Source: Acanthosepion pharaonis
Taxonomy: Eukaryota; Mollusca; Cephalopoda; Sepiida; Sepiidae
Direction: 5' to 3'
NCBI GenBank assembly: GCA_903632075.3
Contig: CAHIKZ030002090.1
Location: 114,501-178,500 of the forward strand
DNA length: 64,000 nucleotides
This document shows, piece after piece, positions 21,391 through 31,832 of the stretch (the first letter of the stretch is position 1; each line of letters opens with the position of its first letter). The notes under the pieces were generated by a model. That model was given only the letters and a program-made list of their open reading frames with translations. It did not search any database and was not told where the DNA came from. Both the position numbers and the translations under genes were made by a program.

Positions 21391-21425
21391 AAGTACTTTC
21401 GATCTTCTTCCAAGATCATCTTCAG
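21391..21425 (-). ncRNA. Hammerhead-like hairpin, stem I absent
   Basis: Minus strand: CTGAAGA core, a perfect 6-bp stem II gatctt/aagatc with loop ggaag, then CGAAAG and the palindrome agtact as a possible minimal stem III. No complementary stem I flank was found. N7 can be any base in hammerheads, so the first core strand is intact. Confidence 0.55.
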
Positions 21426-21589
21426 GGGTGCAAGTAGTACAAAACATAATGGATAATTTTTTCACGTTCTAATGAATGCTCAGCACATTTCCAACCATTT
21501 TGCATTTAAAAGCATAATTAAAAAATTACGGTAATGCATAACAACGCACAGATTTATATAAATACTTGTACTAATAAACAACATATAGT

Positions 21590-21719
21590 TTTGTACTACT
21601 TGCACTTGGGAAATGAAAATAAAAGAAATTTAAACAGCTATAGCACATTTCTCTCATCCTTTAACATCAGTACACGAAAGCTTATTCGTGAGTATCAACG
21701 GATTTTGAAAAAATTAGCT

Positions 21720-21775
<56 letters not shown>
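21590..21775 (+). pseudogene. PLE 5' region, inverted partner lacking the ribozyme hairpin
   Basis: Matches the 21180-21440 copy in the opposite orientation: ttgtactacttgcac, tgggaaatgaaaataaaag, then a frame with STFLSSFNISTRKLIREY and the (CA)n(TA)n tract at 21721-21778. The ~35 bases holding the hammerhead-like hairpin are missing between ttgcac and ttgggaaatg. Confidence 0.75.
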
Positions 21776-21780
<5 letters not shown>

Positions 21781-21860
21781 GATTGGTGTGGACGGAATAA
21801 AGTTCCAATAGCCAAAATCACTATTCTTAAAAGCAAATATTATTTATTTAAAAATTATAA

Positions 21861-22003
21861 CATAAACATGTTATAAAATCACTACAAAAATAGCCATTCA
21901 ACACTTCTGGTGTCTTCTCAAGGGGTGGTGATGAACTTCTGAGAAGACAGCGGAAGTGTTAAAACAAAATGGCTATTTTTGTAGTAATTTTATAACGTTT
22001 ATG
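21861..22003. repeat. Foldback element
   Basis: Arms 21861-21921 and 21937-22003 are inverted copies (for example actacaaaaatagccat and atggctatttttgtagt). The spacer is about 15 bases. Confidence 0.85.
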
Positions 22004-22233
22004 TCCAAAGAATATCAGGATGTAAAGAAATGAATACTGCCTGCCACACAGAGACCACTTTGTTTCGTGCAAATGATAGAGACGATCGAAAATACCCTGA
22101 AAAAAAATAACAAAATATGAACTTAGGACAGTTTATCCACAATTTCGAGCGCAATACTAAACACCTTCTTCGATAACGATAATTGGAAAAATACAATAAA
22201 ATTAGACAGACGTTGTCAGTTCTTTTAATCAAA

Positions 22234-22235
<2 letters not shown>

Positions 22236-22288
<53 letters not shown>
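22236..22288. repeat. (TA)n microsatellite
   Basis: About 26 TA units. Confidence 0.98.
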
Positions 22289-22290
<2 letters not shown>

Positions 22291-22299
22291 TAAAAAGAC

Positions 22300-22380
22300 A
22301 ATATGAATGAAGACAAAATGAAAACATTTTTTTTTTACCAACACGTTTCAACCTCCTAAGGATTTTGTTTTGCAACATGT
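22300..22380 (-). repeat. Possible PLE-type terminal motif next to (TA)n
   Basis: Minus strand ccttaggaggttgaaacgtg resembles the stem II-GAAACG part of the other motifs. The core strand is not recognisable. Confidence 0.3.
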
Positions 22381-23000
22381 ATTTATAAGCAGAAATAAAA
22401 TATCGTTAGGTTTTTCAAATCGTTTAAATTTAAAATATTTTTAGTGCTAACTTTTGAAGTAAAGATAAACTATGGACGATGCTAAATGATGTAATTTAAT
22501 GCCTAATAAACGAAATTGAGTAAATGTTGTTATTGTTGTTGAATTTTCTTTTTTGTTTATATTTCTTTGCTCTTTATATTACTGTAATTATTATTTATTA
22601 TAACTTTTTTTTAATTATTTATGTGTTTATTTATTTTACATAATAGAAGGTTTTGATTTAAGCGTTTTCTTTTGATTTTTTAAAAAGTTTTTATGGTCAT
22701 AAATGTTGGCGTGGAAAAGAAATATTTGTTTTAAGAAAGGAGATATTATTAAAAAATCCGTTGCGCAGGCTAATATTCTGGCAAGACTCGGTAGCGGCAC
22801 TCTCAAGAACTTTCCGTCTAAGTAAGTTATATTCCCTTTTGTTTTTATTCATATTGGCTTTTTAGAGATATATTTTATTTATATACGAATTTTTACAATC
22901 ACACACACACAGACACACACAGGCGCCCGCAAGCACACACACATTCACAAAAAAGTACATAAAAAGGAACTTACACCGATGTTAAATATATATAAAAGAA
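22381..23000. other. AT-rich spacer with short (CA)n
   Basis: Interrupted (CA)n at about 22901-22945. Nothing else was recognised. Confidence 0.4.

Positions 23001-23007
<7 letters not shown>

Positions 23008-23060
<53 letters not shown>
23008..23060. repeat. (TA)n microsatellite
   Basis: About 26 TA units. A small hairpin with arms gggtatacct/aggtatacc follows at about 23144-23168. Confidence 0.97.
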
Positions 23061-23061
<1 letters not shown>

Positions 23062-23262
23062 TTTATTACAGGATTAAAAAAATTATACGGATATAAATAA
23101 CAAAAAAAAAAAAAAAACAACATGCTCTAAATCCTCTGGGTGGGGGTATACCTATTTCAGGTATACCCACTCCACAAAAGGCATGCAAAACAAAACAAAA
23201 TCATGGAAGTCTTTATTTAACGTATAAATGGATATATTTATTACGCTCTCACACAAAAAGCT

Positions 23263-23365
23263 TCCGTAATGCCATGGTCAGCAAACTTGTCTCATTGGCT
23301 AGTTCACAAGTTTGAGTATGACCTCCACTAAGTTCCCAAAACCAGTAGCCTTGTGTCACACTAAG
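23263..23365 (+). repeat. SINE family C, diverged
   Basis: Contains ccatggtcagcaaacttgtc and gtttgagtatgacctccact in the A- and B-box positions of family C, then cagtagccttgtgtcacac. Confidence 0.55.
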
Positions 23366-23454
23366 GTATTTTTAGTGCCTTGTCATTTCATACCTCAGGC
23401 AATTATAACCGTTCAAAATTTCTTTATTGTCATGACTCCTGACAAAGAAGGTGG

Positions 23455-23645
23455 AGTCATTTTCCGTTACCTTCACTCACAAGGGTTGGGTCAACCTGTG
23501 GTAAAGTTTTCAGGTACTTCCCAACGGTGCCGCACTCTGGGATTGTCTCCCCAAACCGATATTATCAAGAAGTCATCTCGTTGACAAATCGACGATGATG
23601 AGATTCGAACTCAGGTCTCATTTGCGAAACGCTAACGTCCCCTTC
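23455..23645 (-). repeat. SINE family D
   Basis: The plus strand reads caagggttgggtcaacctg, acttcccaacggtgccgcac and tgacaaatcgacgatg, then gattcgaactcaggtctca (reverse of the B box). Same order as the 50770-50962 copy. Confidence 0.8.
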
Positions 23646-23879
23646 CACTGTGGTAAGTTTAGCAGATAAAATTCATTAAGGCATAAATACTACGCTTCTT
23701 CAACTATTCTATAAAACAGGACGTGACTTTATATATTTATCGGTCCCGCAATCTGATGTCCATATTGTAGGTTTTTTTTAAAAAATACTAATGGTCTCCC
23801 AATACAAGGCATAGGAACCAATCAAGGTAGAGGGTTATTGTGTGGTGTTGTATGAGCGTAAGTTAGGGCAAGAAGTGGG

Positions 23880-24180
23880 GATCATAGCACTATGGAAGAC
23901 AGATAACGGTTAACCTTTGACTTAAAGAGGTTATGGTTGTAGTGATTTGGAAAATATCCTGCCGGAGGTCTGTTCCACAAAACAGCAATTCTTGGGAAGA
24001 AGCTGTCCGAGTGGAACTTACTTCGTACTAATAGAATACGAAGAGGACGGGGATGTTTAACCCATGTGTACGTGGAATGGTGGGTCGCAGTAGTAAAGGT
24101 CAAGGGTGGCGGGACTAAGTCATAACACATGCCGTGGGAATAGCTATTGTGCAGCTAGGGGCTTGCAACGATTCATCTGT
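23880..24180 (-). pseudogene. LINE C-terminal fragment (L-B)
   Basis: Minus-strand frame: VLWNRPPAGYFP then LFKSKVNRYL, a typical end of a jockey/CR1-like RT protein (LWN-LP...FK-rvn-yL). An 82-residue frame remains open, without the RT domain. Confidence 0.8.
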
Positions 24181-24350
24181 GGGAAAGTGGTTGTAGGGTG
24201 GAAAATAATTAATCACCCCCCCACCAACCCAAGGACGCAGAGACGCTTTCGAACTCTATCAAGTACAGGCAAGTGAGAAATGTTAATGAAATATCCCGAT
24301 ATGATCGTAACAGGATTGCCTATATTTAATATTAACCGTAAAGAGGCGGC
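24181..24350. other. Short unassigned stretch
   Basis: Includes a C-rich run at about 24217-24228. Nothing recognised. Confidence 0.35.
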
Positions 24351-24395
24351 ACGTTGGAGTAATGGATAATGGCTCGGATTGAGGATTCAGTTATT
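24351..24395 (+). repeat. SINE family A head only
   Basis: acgttggagtaatggataat followed by ggctcggattgagg. Truncated before the B box and followed by a GC-rich hairpin (gggggcttagccccc, about 24413-24427). Confidence 0.7.
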
Positions 24396-24596
24396 TAATA
24401 ATACAGGGAGGGGGGCTTAGCCCCCAAATCCACACTCCAGAACGGTCCTAACCTCTCATTCAAAATATGGTAACGAGTCTAGGTACGAATAAACAAAATG
24501 TTTTCGCTAATTGCAATTTCAAGCATGTGGATAAATATCTGGTCAATTGGCATGTATTTTGTACTCACTTCTCTCTGAAAAAACGAGTATTTGTGA

Positions 24597-25039
24597 GCAG
24601 TGGAGTAATGGATAGCGGCTCGGATAGAGAAATCAGAGAGCCGAGTTCGAATTCCAGTCGAAATCGTTACGTTCACTTACGTGCTAATACCCTTGGGAAA
24701 GGTATAAATTTTCTTCTCCTCTCCCCAGCTATGGGTAGTGATTTTTCAAGCGTAGGTTAGATGAGGCACAAGACTGAAAATAGGGGGCAGTTAGGATCAA
24801 ATCCACTACTCAGTCGTAATTGTTTTAGCGAGACAAGCTTGCTAACCATTATACCGCCTCGAGGTGCCCCCCCGCCCAGCTATGTGTAAATAGCAGGACA
24901 GACCGGGTTCTATAGCCTTGGATGGCAACTGGTCTACCGCAGACAGAAATGGCAACCTACTGCGGTAAAATAAATCTGCCTCGTCAGTCATGTATCGAAA
25001 AATACACAAACGCCTAAGCGTGTATCACGCATGGCACAT
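24597..25039 (+). mobile_element. SINE family A, full length, interrupted by SINE C
   Basis: Head gcagtggagtaatggatagc, B box gagttcgaattccag, body gtgctaatacccttggg and cagctatggg, then, after the SINE C insertion (24738-24874), tagcaggacagaccgggttc to gcacataactgac. Pol III boxes are intact by eye. A second, headless unit follows in tandem. Confidence 0.9.
24738..24874 (-). mobile_element. SINE family C inserted in SINE A
   Basis: A complete family C unit, flanked by a 14-bp direct repeat of SINE A sequence with one mismatch: cccagctatgggta at 24724-24737 and cccagctatgtgta at 24875-24888. This gives a clear order of insertion: A first, then C. Confidence 0.92.
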
Positions 25040-25262
25040 AACTGACGTGCTAATACCCTTGGGGACGGTATGAATCCTCTTCTCTCCCCAGTTATGGGTA
25101 ATTTTGCAGGACAGACCGGGTTCTATAGCCGTGGATGGCAACGGGTCTACCGCAGAAAGAAATGGCAACCTACTCCGGTAAAAACATCTGCCTCGTCAGT
25201 CATGTATCGAAAGGTGCATGATCGCCTAAGTGTGTATCACGCATGACACATAACTGACTGAA
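25040..25262 (+). repeat. Headless SINE A body, tandem unit
   Basis: Starts at gtgctaatacccttgg directly after the end of the previous unit (ataactgac) and continues to ataactgactg. The tRNA head is absent, so the two units form a head-body-body dimer. Confidence 0.88.
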
Positions 25263-25690
25263 TATTCAGTAAACAAGATCCTGGTTGGGTTTTATAAATA
25301 TTTTGATGTTTATTTTCATCATCCACGTAAAAACGGCTAAAAAATTCGAACGTCAAATTTTCTAGAATGTGAACCATCTTTAACAATACCGAAAACATTG
25401 CATGATGATATATGAAATTCGTTCAATAAATTAGTACACAGATACATTTGTATGGGAATGCCTGTTCTAAATAAAGAGAAAGGTAAGTATAAATTATATA
25501 GCACACGACCTTTGTTTAGTGAGTAATTAACCTTTTTAAAATTTTATTCTCATACACACATACACATACAAACAAAAAAGAAAAAAATAGAATTAACTAC
25601 GATAGTGTCTCTATTCCCTACTTCTGATTTGAATTGCTACAAATTTTGTAGATAGGAGGAAGCTGTGAGAGCGCGCGAAAATCTACTTAG
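25263..25690. other. AT-rich spacer
   Basis: Nothing recognised. Confidence 0.4.
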
Positions 25691-25694
25691 CTAT

Positions 25695-25990
25695 TTAACG
25701 TAACGTTTATCGGCGCGGAAAGTGGAACCAACAAACCGAGTTCAAGTTCCATCCTAGTATATCACGTTTACTTCGAACTAATTCCCCAGGAAAAGGCATG
25801 AATCGATTTCTTGTCTCCAGCAGCTACAAGTTAAATAGCAGTGTAAACTGAACCCTTTAGCCTTGAGCGGAGAAAGCCTACTTTGAATTCAAGACCGTAA
25901 AAAAGGCTGGCTACACGATTATATTTCACAAGAGGTCATGGTAATTCACAGATAAAAACAAAATAGGAATCTGTGGATGTTATATTCCGT
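25695..25990 (+). repeat. tRNA-headed SINE, family B, near full length
   Basis: Head aacgtttatcggcgcggaaa, B box gagttcaagttccatc, body aggaaaaggcatgaatc and agttaaatagcagtgtaaac, tail ggtaattcacagataaaaac and aataggaatctgtgg. Confidence 0.8.
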
Positions 25991-26355
25991 GCTAAGGGAA
26001 TAAACACATAACACCAAGTATCTACTAGAAGAAAGGTTTATTGTACACAACAAGTACAATATGAAATACGGTACAATTATACACACAGGTCAATCTAGCA
26101 ATGAGTGCCAGTAATTAGAAGGTCGGGCGTACTTGGGTCATCTCGCTCACTCCTTCTCTCCGTCTCTCGTAGACAGTTGACTTAGGTACTTGCGACCTAT
26201 AATGTAATCATTCATGGGAGTGACTAGTTATTCCTTTACATCAGTGGGGAACATTAAAAAATGTGTATGATACTGACTGAGTACCCTATAACTGCTTTTA
26301 CGCCAGACTAGGCTAGATCTAGTAAGTAATTACTTTCTACATTCCAATCCAATTC
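25991..26355. other. Unassigned region
   Basis: Nothing recognised with confidence. Confidence 0.35.
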
Positions 26356-26357
26356 CC

Positions 26358-26745
26358 ACAGAAGAAACACCGCAAACCTGTTGCTACACTATAGCTATTT
26401 CCATGGAAAATGTTTTGACGAGTTACATTACTTAGTTTTTAACTTCGCAGTTAAGATCCGTCAAACTACGTACGCTGGATCGAACCATACGTATTCATTT
26501 CGTGTTCCATTAGTAAGTTTCACACTCGGACAGCTTCTCCCCACAAACAGCTACTTTGCGGAACTGACTCCGGAGATGATGCTTTCCCGACAGCTATAAT
26601 CTTAACCTCTTCATGTCTAGAGCTAACTGTTATCGTTCTCACATATCCTGATAAAAAAAAACAAACCTTTTTACCTTTTACTCTTACCGCACATACCACA
26701 ACCTTCTTCAGTAACCCTCTACCTTGAGTGGCTCTTAGGCTTTGG
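26358..26745 (+). pseudogene. LINE C-terminal fragment (L-B)
   Basis: Plus-strand frames give LHYSYFHGKCFDELH, the counterpart of the FYKYFHGNCS-EL block in other L-B copies, then the SFFPRT-LWN region and a decayed end with ELTVIVLTYP. Frameshifted in at least two places. Confidence 0.7.
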
Positions 26746-26754
26746 ATTATTAAA

Positions 26755-27050
26755 AAGAAAAAATAAAGAAAGCAAAGAAAAAAGAAAAGTACTTAGCAAA
26801 AGTAAAGGAAAATACATGAATGAAATAATTCATAAAACAAAAAGAAAAAAAGAAAATCGCCAAATAAAGAATTTAGAGAGAGAAAGCGAATGATGAAGAA
26901 AGGACGAAGAACGAAAGGGAGGCTGAAGGGGGGAAAGTTTAAAAGAAACAACAAAAGAGAAACAAAATAGGCAGAAAACCTGAATTAGTGACAAAAAGCA
27001 CAAACAAATGAAAAAAAGAAGAAGAAAAGGTCGGGTGAGGGAGAGCTAGT
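26755..27050. repeat. Purine-rich low-complexity tract
   Basis: A/G-rich with gaaa motifs, like 15900-16560. Ends at the start of a GC-rich island. Confidence 0.8.
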
Positions 27051-27054
27051 TGAG

Positions 27055-27420
27055 GCGTAGCCGCGCCTAACGTTTTACAGCAGACATGGGTGGGTATTTA
27101 TGTGGTTTAGCTATCTTGCGCCCCACGTCGGCGATAATTCTACAGGCCGACTGTCTGCCGTCGGCGAGCCGACTGCGATTCTCCCTTCGAACCCCAGACC
27201 GTAAGGAGTCGTATATTCTTGCATGTACGAGAGAGAAGCCAATCGTCCCGACCCGATCTATCTTGAAACTTCGCAGGGCTGGTGTCACATAGGTTAGAGA
27301 GCGGTAGATCCGACCTTCCGTCAGACTAAAAGATCGTTTAATACCCACGAATTAACCTCAACTCGCCTATCTCCGGAGCCCATACCCTTAACCTAAACTT
27401 TTCTTACTTATGGGCCAAAC
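27055..27420. other. GC-rich island of unknown nature
   Basis: Base composition shifts sharply from the flanks (repeated cgg/ccg, for example gccgtcggcgagccgac). A minus-strand frame of 93 codons (27067-27348) is open and Arg/Ser-rich, and a plus-strand frame of 68 codons overlaps it. No family was recognised. It could be a decayed LTR or promoter region of a retroelement, or a structural RNA piece. Confidence 0.4.
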
Positions 27421-27534
27421 TGATAATACCTAGAAGAGGATATCGTGGTTCTTACAAGTTCGAACGAGCTTTAGAAATGAAGGATTTCCCTTTTCAAAGA
27501 TTAATTTATTTTTAAAATTTTTATTTTCAAAATG

Positions 27535-27790
27535 GAAAATGAAATTGGGGAACGGAGTTCAAATCCCCGCCTCGTCTGTTATGTTTACTTACACACTAAT
27601 TCTAAATCGATTTTTGATCTATCAGCCATGAATCAAATCGCTGGGAAAACTGAGCTCTCTGGGCTTGGATGACGGGTAGAGAAAGGATAAATTTGAATTC
27701 AAAATCATGTTAATTCACAAATAATAAAGAAAGGAATCTATGGCGTGCTATAATCACTTTTATCCTGAAAGGATTAAAATAAATGTTACA
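27535..27790 (+). repeat. tRNA-headed SINE, family B
   Basis: The head is partly lost. B box gagttcaaatccccgc, then tcgtctgttatgtttac, and the tail ttaattcacaaataataaag and aaaggaatctatggcg. Confidence 0.75.
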
Positions 27791-27990
27791 TTAGTCAAGC
27801 AGGACACCAAAAATTAAAATATGTGTGTAAGGGGGGGGGGGCATCAGATGGGCGCGCACTAAATGAGATAATAAATTTAAAAAAATCAAGCTTCTATATT
27901 TTTTTATGTGACCCTTTCATAAAAAAAGAATATTTTGTTTTAGATCTATTATTCTACCATGAAATCTTTTTTTGTTTTGATTTAAATCTT
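27791..27990. other. Spacer with a G run
   Basis: Poly-G at about 27831-27841. Nothing else was recognised. Confidence 0.5.
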
Positions 27991-27994
27991 TTTC

Positions 27995-28560
27995 TTCTAT
28001 GTACAGTGTCCCTTCAGGATATGGGCGATCATGGCCCTCCACAATGTTCTGTCCTTTGCAGCTCTAAGAAAGATCTGTCCTTTTGCTATCACTCCTAACC
28101 CCTGTTCTGGCAACCATTTACACAAGCTCGTTAAGTTATACACTGCTTTCCTCTGTCCCTCTTGCCTTCAATATATCCTCTGAGTGTAAAATTCTCCAAG
28201 TCTTCTTTCCTCAGTATGCGCCCTAGAAATTTTAAATTTCTTTCTGACGCTAAGTATAAGTGTTCTTTCTGTTTCCATTTCCTCTAAAGCCTCATCATTG
28301 ATCATATGTTCAGATCATAGTATTCTCAGCATTCTTCTGTAGAAACACATTTCTGTTGCCGCAAGTCATCTGTGATGAGAGTGTCCAGTATCTACTGTCA
28401 TATAGGAGGACCGGTATTACATAACAGTTCAGTACTCTTTTTTTTTTTGTTTCTAACGAGAATTTCTTGTTTCATAATACTTTGCTTAGATTTTGGAAGA
28501 CCCCATTCGCTATCCCAATGCGCCTTCGGATTTCAGTCTCACATGTTGCACCCCCTATTT
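27995..28560 (-). pseudogene. LINE ORF2 C-terminal region (L-A)
   Basis: The minus strand has the same block order as 17486-18060: an initial GCNM-ETE-like segment, LTV-YGPPI-like sequence, CFYRRMLRIL-type residues, a basic block before ILRKEDLENF, and the 3' end with DRTLWRAMIAHI. Numerous stops. Confidence 0.75.
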
Positions 28561-28834
28561 AAATTTAAGTAGACAATTTTTGTCTTGTACTTATTTTCTG
28601 GAATAAGAACTCTAGACTTATTCTAAATATATATGACTTATATAAAGTTATATCGAAAAAAAAAAAAGAAAAAGAAAAATGATTTCTGATTTATTTTGAA
28701 TAATTTCAGAGAAATAATACAGCTCATCTCAATAGCATTGTATTGATTGTGACCAAGAAGAGAAATTTAGTCTTCTATTTAGATTTTTGTTTCGAAAAAA
28801 GCGGGAAGACTTCATCCCACATCCGCACTAGCGC
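28561..28834. other. AT-rich spacer
   Basis: Nothing recognised. Confidence 0.4.
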
Positions 28835-28847
28835 AATGGATGTTAGT

Positions 28848-28984
28848 GATTTTCTAAGCCCGGCTTAGATGTGGCACAAGGCCGAAAGTATGGGGCATCC
28901 AGTGAGAATCGAACCCACTATTCAGTCGTAATTGTTTTAGTGAGACAAGCTTGCTAACCATTAAACCGCCTCGAGGTGCCCCGG
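28848..28984 (-). mobile_element. SINE family C with perfect target-site duplication
   Basis: A complete family C unit from gattttctaagcc to cgaggtgcccc, flanked by the perfect 13-bp repeat aatggatgttagt (28835-28847 and 28985-28997). A and B boxes are intact. A perfect duplication suggests a comparatively recent insertion. Confidence 0.93.
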
Positions 28985-28997
28985 AATGGATGTTAGT

Positions 28998-29465
28998 TTG
29001 CTTTTGTTTGTACACTATTCTTTTTATGTAATTGTTTAAAGAAAATACAAATATTTGTTGAGTCATAACTAGAGACAGCTAAGTTAAATAGATGAAACGT
29101 GTTATCTTACGGGCATCTTTATAGCACGTGGCATTTAAGTGTTTCGTCGTTATAAATTTATCAAAGCAGATCCAATGAAGTTGAGTTCGATCTGAACTTG
29201 GTGTGCCACAGTCGATTAAGAGACTGGTTAAAGATAATAAATATCAAGCCATGAAGATAATATCTTTTTCATAAGGAATTTATTTGAAAATAGATAATGT
29301 TTCTTTAATTTTTTTTTTCTTTTCAGAATTCCTCACTGGAATTATATTTTTTTGCATTATTGTAATTAATATTGATGCTTCTGTAGAATTTTCATGAATG
29401 TTTATAGAATAAAACTTTACCATGTATACTATCGTAATCGTTAATTTTGTTTGTCTTTTTTCACA
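28998..29465. other. AT-rich spacer
   Basis: Nothing recognised. Confidence 0.4.
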
Positions 29466-29469
29466 GTAA

Positions 29470-29790
29470 GTTTTACCCTGTACAAGGTCCAGGGGCCACT
29501 CGATGTAGAAGTAGTTTATGTGGATAGGAGGGAAAGATAAGATTGTAGTGATCGGGGAGCAGTGGTTCGCGGGAAGAAGCTGTTTGAGTGGGACTTACTT
29601 CTTGCCGATGAAATACGGGGGGAATGTGGGTAGTTTGCTACTATGTAAGTGGCATGGAGGGTCCTAGCCGTGATGGCTAGACCTGGTGGAACCAAGGAAT
29701 GTAGCTCGTCTGAGCACTTTCAGTTGAAGTAGCGATAGACTAGTGAGACACTCGCTACCCACCTGTGAGAGAAAGGTTGGAGGGTTCATG
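29470..29790 (-). pseudogene. LINE C-terminal fragment (L-B)
   Basis: The minus strand reads through the SHSNSFFPRT block, the DHYNL block and the terminal VAPGPCTG, matching the 34950 and 62820 copies in its last ~50 codons. Decayed. Confidence 0.7.
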
Positions 29791-30195
29791 GAGCCTCTAA
29801 TCCTTACACTATTTATTCTTACTTGTCATTTGTGTCAGACGTGGCCAAGGCTAAGACGATCCGTCAAAACGAAAAACCTCTATAAACAAATACTAGTGTG
29901 CGTGTGCACTAAAAGACAAAGCTGATTTTCATATTTTTTTTATTCATATATCTAATTATATAAGAATTATTTCTGTTTGACAACATCCTGCTTAGATGTT
30001 CATAAGTCTCTAACCGTAGTTAATATTCTCTGCTTAATTATGTAAGCACAGCAGATACAATACTTAAACAATTCTATACGGAGGATCGATATTCATTCAA
30101 ACAAGTCATATACTAATCAACTAAATAAAATGGCTGTCTTATTTACATTATTTACATAATACAAACTATTGTATCTGTCTATATTTCTGAGATGA
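29791..30195. other. AT-rich spacer
   Basis: Nothing recognised. Confidence 0.4.
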
Positions 30196-30202
30196 GGTAT
30201 TA

Positions 30203-30799
30203 TGTACACTATTTACATTATTCGGACTATTGCCCTCATCTTTGTCGCCATATTTATTACAACGATCCGGCCGTTGTACGCTCCGGCCTTCTTCAAGTGG
30301 TTGAAATGTCGGACTGAACCCTTTATTTCACTCACCGGAGTAGACTGTTCCAGTTCCACGTGCCATGTTGTTAATGGATGTCAGTTATCAGTTATCTCCT
30401 GTTAATTCCCCTCTCCAAGTTCTCCACTGCCTTAATCGGGTATTGAACTCACACTCTTTGGGTCCTGTCACTAGATCTAACCAACGCCTTTATCCACTGT
30501 GCCATGCGTCCTTGACGCGTTGGTTAGATCCAGTGACAGGACCCAAAGAGTGCGATTTCAATACTCAGTTAAGGCAGTGGAGAACTTTCAGAGGGAGATT
30601 AACAGGAGAACTGATAACTGACAGCCATTAAGAACATGGCACGTGGAACTAGAACAGTCTACCCCAGTGAGCGAAATAACGGTTTCAGTTCGGTATTCCA
30701 ACCACCTGAAGAAGGTCAGAGCGTACAACGGCCGAAACGTTGTAATAAATATGGCGACAAAGATGAGAACAATAGTCCGAATAATGTAAATAGTGTACA
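30203..30799. repeat. Near-perfect palindrome of two family G units
   Basis: Arms 30203-30487 and 30517-30799 (about 284 bp each) are inverted copies around a 29-bp spacer. Each arm, read outward from the centre, has a tRNA-like start (gcgttggttagatc; gtgacaggacccaaag), a middle with catggcacgtggaac, a hammerhead-like motif (cctgaagaagg...cggccgaaacg, clearest at about 30702-30740), and an end in aatgtaaatagtgtaca. Transcripts would form a long hairpin. Confidence 0.93.
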
Positions 30800-30880
30800 A
30801 AACTATTGTCCTCATTTTTGTTGTTATCTCGAAGTTTCGGTTGCTGTGTTCTCTAGCCTTCATTTTATTTTCGTTTCGCT
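30800..30880 (-). repeat. Family G fragment
   Basis: acaaaactattgtcctc, tctcgaagtttcggttgctg and agccttcatttta repeat, in decayed form, the left-arm order of the neighbouring palindrome. Confidence 0.5.
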
Positions 30881-30938
30881 AACCATGTTAGACGTGGCAA
30901 AGGCTGAGAAAACACGTCAAAAGTTTACTAGAAAATAC

Positions 30939-30939
<1 letters not shown>

Positions 30940-30976
<37 letters not shown>

Positions 30977-30992
30977 AAGAGAGAGAGAGAGA
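30940..30992. repeat. (GA)n microsatellite
   Basis: Interrupted by two aaag units. Confidence 0.97.
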
Positions 30993-31830
30993 ATATGTGT
31001 GTTTGTCCGTGTATGTATTTACTTGCCCACCCCCTCCACTAAGTAAAGTTGTGACACAAGGTTAGTTTTTAACGTAGGGACCCGAATGTCTTCACTCGAG
31101 CCGCTGATCTTAGCTGTTCATAGCTTGCCCAAGCTGGTCAGAGCTCGTCTAAGCTAGTTATACTAGCGCAGGGACGGATTCCTGTGCCCGGTAAGTATCA
31201 GAATGTGTATACCCCTCATGAGAGAGATTTACACACTCCTGTGTGTTTGTCTGTGTATGTGTGTGTGAGAGATTGTGGCAAACTGATTGCCATGTTGATA
31301 TTTTGCTTTATAAATATATCTAATTCAGGAATTATTTCCATTTGACAATATCCTACTTAGGTGCTCATAAATCTCCGTCCATAGTTGATATTCTCTGCTT
31401 AAATATATAAGCATGGATAATGTAATTAAAAAAATTCAGTATGTTTGAAGAGTGCGCTTTAAAAATACCTTTTGTCAGGTTTAAACGTAACAACACAAAT
31501 TTACCGCTAAGGCAAAAAAAATATTTTGTGCTATTTCCGCTTTCGTGCTCATCTTCTTTTAAGAATTTCAGTCAGTATGCATTTTTCAGATCGATACATA
31601 TTCGTAAGGGATCAGGCAGCTTTTACAGAGACACGATCTCTATACAGCGCCATCGATGATTAAGAGCTTCTATCTAACAATTTGTTGAGGACTTAGAATT
31701 TCAGAACAGTTTCGTCTATCCGTTCTCATTCATGCAATCGGGGTATTTTTTTCAGGCACTTCCCAAAATTTAAATAAATTTATAACGACGAGTAAGTGTT
31801 ATTATAAACTTATAAAAAAAAGAAGCGTTT
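30993..31830. other. Unassigned region
   Basis: At 31100-31200 there are short repeats of agctggtca/agctagtta-like words. Otherwise nothing recognised. Confidence 0.35.
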
Positions 31831-31832
31831 TC

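Larger units (their letters stand above)
21180..21440 (-). pseudogene. PLE 5' region: hammerhead-like motif plus ORF start, ending at (CA)n(TA)n
   Basis: Minus-strand order: hammerhead-like hairpin (21391-21425), then an ATG frame with STFLSSFKNNTRKVIREYER and LLPKYT, then (TA)n(TG)n. The LPK block corresponds to the N-terminal region of PLE proteins before the reverse transcriptase. Everything downstream is replaced by microsatellite. The inverted partner lies at 21590-21775. Confidence 0.7.

Noticed and set aside
27067..27348. 93-codon frame in the GC-rich island as a protein gene
   Set aside because: Frames are open on both strands because GC-rich DNA has few stops. No homology recognised. 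Kept only as an unexplained island.
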